This document shows, one piece after another, positions 7,850 to 15,983 of a stretch of 64,000 nucleotides of DNA. Made by a program: the position numbers and the translations under genes. This DNA comes from a bacterium HR28. Lineage in GTDB: Bacteria; Chloroflexota; Chloroflexia; Thermomicrobiales; Thermomicrobiaceae. The notes below the pieces were generated by a model that was not told where the DNA came from, did no database searches, and saw only the letters and a list, made by a program, of their open reading frames with translations. Position 1 is the first letter of the stretch, and each line of letters starts with the position of its first letter. The stretch lies in contig BEIE01000002.1 of assembly GCA_002898255.1 (NCBI GenBank), positions 558,001-622,000 of the forward strand, in the 5' to 3' direction.

Positions 7850-9439
7850 GTGAGGGGCAGCAAGTCATCCGTGACAGTCCGCAGCCAAGGTGACGGAGAA
7901 GCACCACAGTCGCATCGCGACGGCCCGGTGGCTATCACGGCCCGTTGTTTCGTCGATCCTACCGCGCGCTGCCTCGCCCAAGGCGAGGCGGTGTGGATTG
8001 TGGCAGAACGACCACTCCGCGCATGGCGAGTACATCCCAAGGTTGGCCGCCTGCTCGAAGCGCTCCGGGCGAATCCAGACGTGGAGCAGGCGTTGCGGAC
8101 TGTTCCAGGACTGCGCCGCGAGATGGCGCTGGAGCTCCTGGAGCGGTTCGCCGATGAGGGACTTGTGCGCTTGGAGTGGAGCGTTCCGGAGGAAGTGTTG
8201 CCACCAGTAACCGTCGTGATCCCCGTGCGAAACCGGCCGCGGCAGCTCCAGGCATGTCTGGCCGCGCTGGAGCGGCTGGACTATCCGCGTGATCGGCTGG
8301 AGGTTCTTGTCATCGATGACGCTTCGACGGACGAAACACCAGAGCGCGCTGCGGCGTGGTGCGGGCGGCTCCCCCTGCGCGTGATCCGCATGCCAGTGCG
8401 CGTGGGAGCGGCTGAGTGTCGCAACCAAGGGGCTGCAGCGGCACAAGGGGAGATCGTCGCCTTCACCGATAGCGACTGTCTGCCGCATCCGCGCTGGTTG
8501 CGAGAACTCGTTGTGGAGTTTGTCCGCCCGAGCGTGGCAGCGGTGGGGGGTGCCGTCCTGCCGGCGGATGAACAGAGCTGGCTTGATCGGTACGAAGCGG
8601 TGCAATCGCCGTTGACACATGGGCCAGTACCGGCCCGGGTGCGGCCGCGCGGTGCAGTGCCGTATCTGGCAACAGCGAACGTGCTGATGCGGCGACGAGT
8701 CCTGCTCGAGTTAGGTGGCTTCGCGCGTATCCATCCTGGTGAGGATGTGGATCTCATTTGGCGGCTCTGCGAGCAGGGCTGGCGAGTGCTGTACCGTCCA
8801 AGTGGTGTGGTCTACCACGATCACCGTGACCGACTCTGGCCGTTCTTGCGTCGTCGAGCGGCCTACGCGACGTCGGAAGTTGTGCTTGTCGAGCGACATC
8901 CTGCCTACCGGCATGTGCTCACTCTCCCACTTGCCCTGCTGATGAGCGTAGGTTGGGCCCTGTCTAGCTGGCGTCGTGGACGATGGCTCCCGGTGCTCGC
9001 GCTGCTGCCAATACTGGCAGAGCTGGTGAGTGCGATGAGGAGCGTACGGCGCGCGGGAGCACCAATTGGTACCGGGCGTCTCTTACAAGGGGAACTCCGG
9101 GGAACGGCAGCGGCAGTCTATTGGGTGGGAAGAACAGTAAGTCGATATTACAGCTGGGCAGCGCTGATCACAGGAGTGCTAGCGCGGCGCAGGAGCGTGG
9201 GCCAGTGGCTGCTTGCCCTGGTGGTGATGAGTCTTACCGGAACAGCAGTGGTCGATTATGTCCGCAAGCGACCGCGTCTTGATCTGGTCCGCTTCGTTCT
9301 CGCGCACATACTTGACGATCTTGCGAACAATGCAGGGCTTCTGGCTGGCTGCCTACGCTACCGAACAGTGCGTCCCGTGCTTGTCGCGCTTTCGTTCTAC
9401 TGGCCACGTGGGGCGCCACGCCGGGAGCGGAGCCGTTAG
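7850..9439 (+). CDS. mftF: Mycofactocin glycosyltransferase MftF
   Basis: Up to 529 residues. The N-terminal part (FVDPTARCLAQGEAVWI onward, to about residue 110) is the PqqD-like extension of MftF. A GT2 domain follows, with VTVVIPVRNRP, the DxD-type FTDSDCLPHP and the later GEDVDLIWRL. The C-terminal third has several hydrophobic segments (LTLPLALLMSVGWAL, WLPVLALLPILAELV, WLLALVVMSLTGTAV), so it is membrane-bound. MftF adds the oligoglucose chain to premycofactocin in mycobacteria. The start is uncertain: GTG 7850 or GTG 7871, neither with a strong ribosome site. It follows mftC after 70 bases in the same operon. Confidence 0.88.
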   Translation: MRGSKSSVTVRSQGDGEAPQSHRDGPVAITARCFVDPTARCLAQGEAVWIVAERPLRAWRVHPKVGRLLEALRANPDVEQALRTVPGLRREMALELLERFADEGLVRLEWSVPEEVLPPVTVVIPVRNRPRQLQACLAALERLDYPRDRLEVLVIDDASTDETPERAAAWCGRLPLRVIRMPVRVGAAECRNQGAAAAQGEIVAFTDSDCLPHPRWLRELVVEFVRPSVAAVGGAVLPADEQSWLDRYEAVQSPLTHGPVPARVRPRGAVPYLATANVLMRRRVLLELGGFARIHPGEDVDLIWRLCEQGWRVLYRPSGVVYHDHRDRLWPFLRRRAAYATSEVVLVERHPAYRHVLTLPLALLMSVGWALSSWRRGRWLPVLALLPILAELVSAMRSVRRAGAPIGTGRLLQGELRGTAAAVYWVGRTVSRYYSWAALITGVLARRRSVGQWLLALVVMSLTGTAVVDYVRKRPRLDLVRFVLAHILDDLANNAGLLAGCLRYRTVRPVLVALSFYWPRGAPRRERSR

Positions 9440-9583
9440 GTCACGGGTACCGAGTTCACGGGCCGTCGGCGCAGGTTCGTCCTGGCCAACACGCGAAGCT
9501 TGTGTGGAACCGACTTCGAGCATCCCGTGGTTCTGCTCGGTCAGGACTGGGGGCGGCGGATTACTCTGTGCGCTCCCTATTGT

Positions 9584-9636
9584 GCCGTGGCGTCGCGCCA
9601 GCCCGCGAGACCGCGGGGAAGGTGCAACGCCACGGC
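9584..9636. terminator. Bipartite hairpin between mftF and third alcohol dehydrogenase
   Basis: GCCGTGGCGT (9584-9593) pairs with ACGCCACGGC (9627-9636), enclosing a second stem CCCGCG-AGAC-CGCGGG. It lies between two convergent genes and could end transcripts from either side. It lacks a T-run. Confidence 0.5.
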
Positions 9637-9648
9637 CCATCACCGGAG

Positions 9649-10215
9649 TGTCGGTTAGTCGAAGAGGATGACACCGCGGATCACACGTCCTTCCAGGAGG
9701 TCGGCGTAGCCCTGGTTGATCTCATCGAGGCGATAGGTCTTGGTGACCAATTCGTCGAGCTTGAGGCGGCCGGCGCGGTAGAGCTGGAGGAGGTAGGGGA
9801 AGTCAACGCGGGGATTGACGTGGCCGTAGAGGGTTCCGACGACCTCCTTCCCAAGGAGCACCAAGTCGGCCGGCGGAACCTTCATGGAGTCGGTAGCAAT
9901 TGGTGCCAGACCGACCACGACGCAGCGTCCGGCTTTGCGGGTAGCGCGGTAGGCGATGCCGATGTGCTCGGGCTCGACGTGGCCGATTGTGACGATGGTC
10001 TTATCGGCGCCGACGCCGTTGGTGAGGTCGAGGATGCGCTGGACGGGGTCCTCGTACTGGGCGTTGATGGTGTGGGTTGCGCCGAATTCCTGGGCGGCTT
10101 CGAGCTTCCAGGGGACGATATCGACGGCGATGACCTTGGAGGCGCCGGCGAGGGCGGCGCCCTGGACGGCGTTCATGCCCACGCCGCCAAGCCCAAACAC
10201 GGCCACCACTTCACC
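9649..10215. repeat. 567-bp direct repeat, copy B (gene conversion tract)
   Basis: Second copy of the tract at 4859-5425, differing only at 9733. Flanking sequence on both sides is clearly diverged. Confidence 0.95.
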
Positions 10216-10770
10216 AGGGCGCACTTCGGCACGCTTCGTGGCGGCACCAAATCCTGTCGGAACGCAACAGGCGACAAGACATGCCTTGTCCAGTGGGATA
10301 TCCGGCTCGACGCGGATGAGTGTCTCGACAGGAGCTACAATATACTCGCTAAAGCACCCAATGCCAGCAAGCTGTCCGACGTCCCGTCCATCCACAGTAT
10401 GGAGCCGAAAAGTCCCGTCGAGCAGTGCACCACCGGTGATGTTCGCGCCACGATCACAAAGGACAGGGAGACCGGTGAGGCACCACCGGCACTTGCCGCA
10501 CGAGGGAATGAACGTCAAGATGACATGGTCACCAAGCTGAACTTCAGTGACACCGGGGCCGACCTTCTCAACGATGCCAGCGCCCTCGTGACCTGTCACA
10601 ATGGGATAGTTGGTTGTGAAGTCGCCGGTGGCGAAGTGCCAATCGGAGTGGCACATGCCGGTTGCCACCATCTTGACTAGGACCTCTCCGGCTTTCGGCT
10701 CGTCAAGTTCGAGTTCTTCCACCTGGAACTGCCGAGTGGGCCCATACAAGACAGCAGCACGGGTCTTCAT
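9655..10770 (-). CDS. Mycofactocin-associated NDMA-type zinc alcohol dehydrogenase, copy 3
   Basis: A 371-residue paralogue of copies 1 and 2, with catalytic (CHSDW, GHEGAG) and structural (CGKCRWCLTGLPVLC) zinc motifs and the GLGGVG cofactor fold. I place the start at ATG 10770, preceded by AAAGGGGG; an extension to 10872 would run through the promoter. The C-terminal half is identical to copy 2 in DNA over 567 bp except one base. The N-terminal, substrate-facing half differs (for example FTTNYPIVTG against HPARYPIVPG). It is convergent with mftF and has its own promoter, so it can be expressed apart from copy 2. Confidence 0.9.
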   Translation of the reverse strand: MKTRAAVLYGPTRQFQVEELELDEPKAGEVLVKMVATGMCHSDWHFATGDFTTNYPIVTGHEGAGIVEKVGPGVTEVQLGDHVILTFIPSCGKCRWCLTGLPVLCDRGANITGGALLDGTFRLHTVDGRDVGQLAGIGCFSEYIVAPVETLIRVEPDIPLDKACLVACCVPTGFGAATKRAEVRPGEVVAVFGLGGVGMNAVQGAALAGASKVIAVDIVPWKLEAAQEFGATHTINAQYEDPVQRILDLTNGVGADKTIVTIGHVEPEHIGIAYRATRKAGRCVVVGLAPIATDSMKVPPADLVLLGKEVVGTLYGHVNPRVDFPYLLQLYRAGRLKLDELVTKTYRLDEINQGYADLLEGRVIRGVILFD

Positions 10771-10842
10771 GTGTCCCCCTTTGCCCATAGCCGCATACCA
10801 ACCTGCTCGAGATATGGATCCGACGAAGGAGACTTCTTCAGC

Positions 10843-10872
10843 ACTATAGCATCGGAAAACCGAAGCTGTCAA
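10843..10872 (-). promoter_or_regulatory. Promoter of third alcohol dehydrogenase
   Basis: Minus strand TTGACA (10872-10867), an 18-base spacer and TATAGT (10848-10843). The expected start is near 10836, giving a leader of about 65 bases. Confidence 0.8.
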
Positions 10873-11470
10873 TCATGTCTTGGAGGGATCGCCTCGAAGC
10901 CTGGGATACCCACAGTTGGTATATGCTCCATTGACGTCACAGCGAGGGCATCCTCACGTGTGGTTTGCCCGTGTGACCGCTGATGGTTGTGCTGGGGCTG
11001 TGGTATTTCCAGTCTCACAAACTGTTACGCCTGCGGAGTCCTTGGCGACAGGTACTCCTCCTTGGCAAGGTGAAGCGCACGGATACGTGCGGCACCAATG
11101 GCGTACCGGACACAGGGAGAAGAACCCTCCATGGATGTCCGCTTGGTCTGCCACTCGCTGAGTGCACCCCGCAGGCAGGGTGATTGGGCTGTCTCCTGTT
11201 GCAGCTGCGTGGCAACCTGGGATCCTTGGGCCATAGGAAACACAGCTCGACTGAACCACTGTGCTTGCCTACCCGGCAGGAGAAGGAAGATCAGATGAGC
11301 TCCTCGTGGCAGGGAATGCAGGAGATTCTGGCATGATGCGGCGGCTTCCTCGCAGAATGAGAGCGTTGTCCGGAGAATCTTTGGCGCTCATCTTGCGCCC
11401 GGGCACTTCCGCAACGCTATAGTTGCTATCGGGCTGGCGAATGACGTTGCAGAGGACCGGAGGAGAGGCA
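10873..11470. other. Intergenic, no gene seen
   Basis: No supported frame. It contains the upstream region of the CDGSH-Rieske gene; TATAGT near 11415 could be a -10 box but the -35 side is weak. Confidence 0.4.
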
Positions 11471-12070
11471 GTGAGCGAGGTTCGGATCACGGTTCGGCAG
11501 AATGGTCCCTACTACGTCCAAGGCCGAGTTATTCTGGTTGACCACGAGGGAAACGAGATTCCCTACGAAGGTGAAGAACTCTGGCTGTGTCGCTGTGGTG
11601 GCTCATCCAAGAAGCCGTTCTGTGACGGGACGCATAAGCGGATCGGCTTTCGTGGTGACCTTGGAGTAGAGGTGCGTCGGCGCAAAAGTGAAGTGTCAGG
11701 CGAAGGCAGGGCGGCGAGCATGGCGATGACCGTGGGGGAGCGTCACGAGAACACAGATTTCGTCGCCGTCATGCCTCTGGCCGAGGTGCCGGAGGCTAAG
11801 ATCGTCCGCTTTGAAGTTGACGGTGAGCCCCGCATTCTCGTGCGCTATGGCGACCGGCTGTACGCCGTGTATGGAATCTGTACCCACGAGGAAGCTGAAC
11901 TGGCCGAGGGTGATCTCGAGGACGGGATTGTGTATTGCCCATTGCATGGGTCAGGGTTCGAGCTCGCTACCGGACGTGTCGTCTCACTCCCAGCGACAGA
12001 ACCGCTGCCGGTGTACGAGGTGCAAGTCCGCGACGGCATGGTGTACGTGTCGCGGCAGCCGCGGAGATGA
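11471..12070 (+). CDS. CDGSH iron-sulfur domain fused to Rieske ferredoxin domain
   Basis: A 199-residue fusion of two small [2Fe-2S] domains. Residues about 15-60 carry the CDGSH signature CRCGGSSKKPFCDGTH (three Cys, one His). Residues about 95-195 carry a Rieske domain with CTH-x16-CPLH, the two Cys and two His for the second cluster. The start GTG 11471 follows AGGAG by five bases. It is probably a cytosolic electron carrier. A ferredoxin-reductase-like flavoprotein at 14.3-15.5 kb is a possible but unproven partner. The two motifs are complete, so both clusters should form. Confidence 0.85.
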   Translation: MSEVRITVRQNGPYYVQGRVILVDHEGNEIPYEGEELWLCRCGGSSKKPFCDGTHKRIGFRGDLGVEVRRRKSEVSGEGRAASMAMTVGERHENTDFVAVMPLAEVPEAKIVRFEVDGEPRILVRYGDRLYAVYGICTHEEAELAEGDLEDGIVYCPLHGSGFELATGRVVSLPATEPLPVYEVQVRDGMVYVSRQPRR

Positions 12071-12156
12071 GCGAAGACACAGTGGCAGCCAAGTTGCCCC
12101 GCATCTCGGCCTGGTTTAAGGAACTAGGCAACAAGTTGCTGTCCGCTGCTTTTTAG
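12067..12156 (+). CDS. Candidate 29-residue peptide overlapping the CDGSH-Rieske stop
   Basis: ATG 12067 shares ATGA with the stop of the preceding gene, the classic arrangement for translational coupling. The predicted product begins MSEDTVAAKLPRISAWFKEL and ends in a hydrophobic LLSAAF, consistent with a short amphipathic helix. I recognise no family. It could be chance, since only 29 codons are open. Confidence 0.3.
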   Translation: MSEDTVAAKLPRISAWFKELGNKLLSAAF

Positions 12157-12287
12157 CCTGTTCTGCCTCGGTCGGCGTGAGGGGGCTTTGCTGGGCGTGC
12201 TGTTCTAGAAGGTGGCTAGAGACCTGCCAACTCCTGCTGCCCAAAGGTGATCACAAGCTCCCCGCTGCAAGACGTAACGACGGCAGA

Positions 12288-13898
12288 TTAGAAACTGCCG
12301 CCGGAAGCTGCGCTACCACTTGAGGCGCCACCGCCATCGCCGCTTGTATCGCTTGTTCGACTGGACGAACCAGACAGGAGGGTCCTTTCCACAGTCTTCC
12401 AGAATTCGTACAACAGGAGATCACCTTCGTTATCCGATAATGATTGGTCGTTCTCGAGCCAGATCGGCACGTACCCGCGCAGATGTGCTGTGCGGAGATG
12501 AACGTCAAGGTCTTTGCGGATGCCGAGCGCGATCGCGTACGGGAGCAGCCGGTCGAGGTCCAGAGTAGCGATTCGTTGGCATGTTGCTTGCTTCACTCCC
12601 CTTACGAACCCGTGCCAGCGCATCGCTTCCTCCTTGCCCTGGCTCGTAGTCTCATGGAGCGAGTCAGCGACAACAAGCCACAGAAGGCCACTCGGAAGAA
12701 GCGCAAGAACGCCGATCCCACCGGACGGGGTCTCTGCAAGCAAAAAGATCGCCAGAGCAAGGATGCCGAGCAGTAGACCGATCACGCCGGGAATCAAGAA
12801 AGCGATGCGTTGACGGCGAATGTTCGGATCGAACCAACCGCGGCGAATGAGTTCGGCACGGATCGCCTGTTGAGCGCGAGGCCAGTTTTCCCAAAGGGCG
12901 GAGCGTAGAGCCTGTACGGCCACTGGCATCTGTCCGGCAAGCGGCTTGAGGCTGTCCCAGACCACACGCTCAAAGTCCGATTGGACAACCTGTGGATCCC
13001 GAAGAGCGATATGGACCAGCGGCTCGGCCGCAGCGTCTGGGAACTTTCGATGGACCGGGGCTCGTGAGCGACTCGGTAGCGTCTCGGGAACGGGCTGGAG
13101 GCTCAGCGCACCACGCCGTGCGAGATCAAAGAACGTCGCGATCATCAAGTCAAAGATGACTCGTCCCTGGACAAGTGCTCCGGCGAGCGCTGGCGAGAGA
13201 TCACTTGGCGGCTCAGTCGTTGCCAGAGGAGGAGACCGCCGTGCGGGTCGTGGAATCCTCATCCACAACACGGCTCCCCAAGCCAGAACAGCGACGGTGG
13301 CAACGAACCAGATCAGGTTGAGGTTCTGATGCGCGAGGGTGTCAGCCATGCGCTGGAACCAATTCCGCTGCTGGGGTGGGGGACCGACCGTAAGGTTCCG
13401 GTGAATTGCATCGAGACCCACAGCAATACCTGCCGCAAGCCGACCCTCGCGCAGCGCTGGGAGCATCTCTGCGGCAATCCGATCGAGCTCGCGCTGGCTA
13501 AGAACACCGCTGCGCACGTGTGCCTCGCCAGCGACAATCGCAAAGTGGCCGTGCCGCGGATCGTTTGGCTGAAGATTGAAGAGCAGCACCACGCCATCGC
13601 GTGCTCCCGGTGCGGACTGGATGCTCCAAGCATCCATGAGCGCCCGGGCATCAGCCACGGTCTCCTCGAAGGACGCATCATGGAGCCGCAGATAGACGAC
13701 GATTGGTGCACCGACCTGGTTGATGGCCGCGGCGCGCCGCTCAAGATCGGTGATCTCAGCTGGTGTCAAGACAGCTGCCCGATCATAGACGTATCGTCCA
13801 GGTTGAGGAGAGCCGAAGTCGTTCGCTCCGCGTGCTACCGACGGGAAGGGGATCACTACTCCAAGGAGGAGGATCAGGCCAAGAAACCAGCGACGCAC
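12288..13898 (-). CDS. TPM-domain membrane protein
   Basis: A 536-residue protein. It begins with a signal peptide (WFLGLILLLGVVIPFPSVARG), then a TPM (formerly DUF477) domain at about 30-170, with YVYDRAAVLTPAEITDLERR and DGVVLLFNLQPND. A transmembrane helix follows (LIWFVATVAVLAWGAVLW), then a cytoplasmic stretch and a second pair of membrane segments near 375-415. The tail is a low-complexity Gly/Ser run ending SGGSF, as in many TPM and DUF2207 membrane proteins. TPM domains are linked to membrane quality control and photosystem repair in other organisms; the role here is unknown. It stands alone, with no operon partner. Confidence 0.8.
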   Translation of the reverse strand: MRRWFLGLILLLGVVIPFPSVARGANDFGSPQPGRYVYDRAAVLTPAEITDLERRAAAINQVGAPIVVYLRLHDASFEETVADARALMDAWSIQSAPGARDGVVLLFNLQPNDPRHGHFAIVAGEAHVRSGVLSQRELDRIAAEMLPALREGRLAAGIAVGLDAIHRNLTVGPPPQQRNWFQRMADTLAHQNLNLIWFVATVAVLAWGAVLWMRIPRPARRSPPLATTEPPSDLSPALAGALVQGRVIFDLMIATFFDLARRGALSLQPVPETLPSRSRAPVHRKFPDAAAEPLVHIALRDPQVVQSDFERVVWDSLKPLAGQMPVAVQALRSALWENWPRAQQAIRAELIRRGWFDPNIRRQRIAFLIPGVIGLLLGILALAIFLLAETPSGGIGVLALLPSGLLWLVVADSLHETTSQGKEEAMRWHGFVRGVKQATCQRIATLDLDRLLPYAIALGIRKDLDVHLRTAHLRGYVPIWLENDQSLSDNEGDLLLYEFWKTVERTLLSGSSSRTSDTSGDGGGASSGSAASGGSF

Positions 13899-14286
13899 TG
13901 CTCACCTCAAGCGACTCCGTACACACCCAATGAAGTATCGACCGCGATCTTCCTTGAGTCAACAAGGAACACTTTCTTCACAACCACTGTGCTGCTGACC
14001 GCAAACCACGGGTAGTCTCCATCACCTAACCGTCGTCTTCCATTGGCGGAGGACGCAGGCCGTCAGTTGAGCGTCACCCAACATTGTTGGGAACGTGCGA
14101 CAATGTTCTTCCGGCGTGGAGGATGCAAGATCTCCCCCGCCCGAGTCTCCCTGCTAGGGCATACTGTGGGCATCGTCTGCTGCGGACTTCCTCGGAGAAG
14201 GGGGCCCTCGTCCAGGAGGTAGCGCCGGGAACAACTGCGGTGAGTGCTGCGGAACACACTGGTGCTCCACAACTAGGGGTCGTGTC
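13899..14286. other. Divergent intergenic, no gene seen
   Basis: Upstream region shared by the TPM gene and the FAD reductase. A 15-base palindrome, CCCAACATTGTTGGG, sits near 14077-14091 and could be an operator. No confident promoter boxes. Confidence 0.35.
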
Positions 14287-15501
14287 ATGCCTGAGACGTG
14301 CTTGGTCATCGGTGCCGGAGTTGCAGCGTTCGGCTTTGCCAATGCGATTCGCGATGCTGGATACCAGGGACGAGTGGTTATCGTCGGGGCAGAAGAGTTC
14401 CCCCCGTATGAGCGTCCTCCGCTGTCAAAGGCGTATCTCCTTGGGAAGAAGCACGAGGATGATTTGATCTATCGACCACTGTCGTTCTACGAGGAACGTG
14501 GGATCACGCTTGTGCTCGGTGAACGGATTGCCACTCTCGACCTTCAGGCGCGCTCAGCGCAGGCGGAGAGTGGAAAGACCTACCATTTCGATCAGCTGGT
14601 GCTGGCAACGGGAGCAAATCCTATCCGGTTACCGATACCAGGAGCTGAACTCCCTGGCGTGCGCGTCCTCCGGTCGATGGCTGACGCGCGAGCGTTACGC
14701 GATGACCTCCACCGCGTTGAGCGGGTATTAGTGATTGGGGGTGGGTTCATTGGCTGTGAGGTCGCAGCAAGCGCCCGGACGTTGGGGAAGCAGGTGACGC
14801 TGGTCGAGACGATGCCAGTGCTGCTTGGACGAGCGCTGGGTGAGCAGATCGGGAGCGCAATCGCCCGTGTGCACGAGCGCCGCGGTGTTGTCCTGCGCTT
14901 GGGCCGGCGGGTCGAAGCGCTGGAAGGGCGGGCGCGGGTGGAACGCGCCATTCTGGACGACGGAACGGTGCTCCCGTGTGACCTTGTGGTGGTTGGAATT
15001 GGAGTTCGGCCAGCCCTGCCGGCCATCGACGGCGAGCTCGAGATTGACAACGGCGTGGTGGTTGATGCGACCTGTGCCGCGAGCGCTCCAGGTGTCTGGG
15101 CGGCTGGAGACGTGGCACGTTGGTGGCATCCAACGATCCAGCGAGCCATTCGGGTGGAACACTACGACAACGCACTGGCAATGGGAGCGGCCGTTGCCAA
15201 GGCAGTGGCAGGACAGCCAGAGCCATATGCTCCAGTGCCATCGTTCTGGTCGGATCAATATGACCTGACTATTCAATACTACGGTTATCCTGTGGAATGG
15301 GATGAGATCATCGTCCGAGGCGATCTCGACCAGCCGGCCTTCACGGCTTTCTACTTGGCCAGTGGTCGGATTTTTGGTGCGGTAATCGTGGGGCGGCCCA
15401 AGGATATGCGGCCGGCACGCCGACTCGTTGAGCGGTTGGCGCAGGTCGACCGAGCAGTGTTGAGTGATCCAGAGGTCGACCTGCGCACGCTCCTTTCTTG
15501 A
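14287..15501 (+). CDS. FAD-dependent ferredoxin/rubredoxin reductase-like protein
   Basis: A 404-residue two-dinucleotide-fold flavoprotein. The FAD site is VIGAGVAAFG near the N-terminus, followed by the ERPPLSKAYL segment typical of putidaredoxin/ferredoxin reductases. The NAD(P)H site is VLVIGGGFIGCEVA near residue 150. GVWAAGDVARWWHP is the second FAD contact. The C-terminal domain (FWSDQYDLTIQYYG onward) is the reductase-type dimer/partner domain. It likely passes electrons from NAD(P)H to a [2Fe-2S] carrier. The CDGSH-Rieske protein upstream is an attractive acceptor but is not in the same transcript. Confidence 0.85.
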   Translation: MPETCLVIGAGVAAFGFANAIRDAGYQGRVVIVGAEEFPPYERPPLSKAYLLGKKHEDDLIYRPLSFYEERGITLVLGERIATLDLQARSAQAESGKTYHFDQLVLATGANPIRLPIPGAELPGVRVLRSMADARALRDDLHRVERVLVIGGGFIGCEVAASARTLGKQVTLVETMPVLLGRALGEQIGSAIARVHERRGVVLRLGRRVEALEGRARVERAILDDGTVLPCDLVVVGIGVRPALPAIDGELEIDNGVVVDATCAASAPGVWAAGDVARWWHPTIQRAIRVEHYDNALAMGAAVAKAVAGQPEPYAPVPSFWSDQYDLTIQYYGYPVEWDEIIVRGDLDQPAFTAFYLASGRIFGAVIVGRPKDMRPARRLVERLAQVDRAVLSDPEVDLRTLLS

Positions 15502-15522
15502 CGCTGGAGAAGGTCGACGAAT

Positions 15523-15861
15523 CTAACGTGTGACCGGTAGACCGGTGCGTGTCCAGGCGATCATGCCGCCGGCGAGATTGGCGACACGGGTAAAGCCTGC
15601 CTGTTGAAGGATCATAGTGGCGTAAGCGCTCCGGTTGCCGCTCCGGCAGACAAGAATAAGTTCCCGATTCGGGTCGAGCTCGCTCAGACGGGCAGGGAGC
15701 TCGTCGAGCGGAACGAGGCGCGCTCCGGGAATGTGCCCGGCTCGCCATTCATGGGGCTCGCGCACATCGATGATGAGGGCTCCTGACTGCTGGCGAGCAT
15801 GCGCTTCGGCTGGCGTGACTTCTGGTACACGAAACCGACTAAGCAGACGACCAAGCACCAT
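15523..15861 (-). CDS. Single-domain rhodanese
   Basis: A 112-residue rhodanese with the persulfide-carrying Cys in the loop VCRSGNRSA. Other rhodanese landmarks are LIIDVREPHEWRAGHIPGA and the closing LAGGMIAWTRTGLPV. The ATG at 15861 has GGGAG just upstream; longer versions lack support. It is the last gene of the leftward sulfur operon and probably carries sulfane sulfur between the operon's enzymes and cell thiols. Confidence 0.88.
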   Translation of the reverse strand: MVLGRLLSRFRVPEVTPAEAHARQQSGALIIDVREPHEWRAGHIPGARLVPLDELPARLSELDPNRELILVCRSGNRSAYATMILQQAGFTRVANLAGGMIAWTRTGLPVTR

Positions 15862-15983
15862 CTTCTCCCTTCCAAACAGGGCGCACGAAGCGACACGAGC
15901 GTAGTAACCCTGGGTAGAGCATTGCCGCCGCGGGGGCAAGGCCCAGGCCTGACCTTACCCCACGGCCGTACAGTCAAGGCTCG

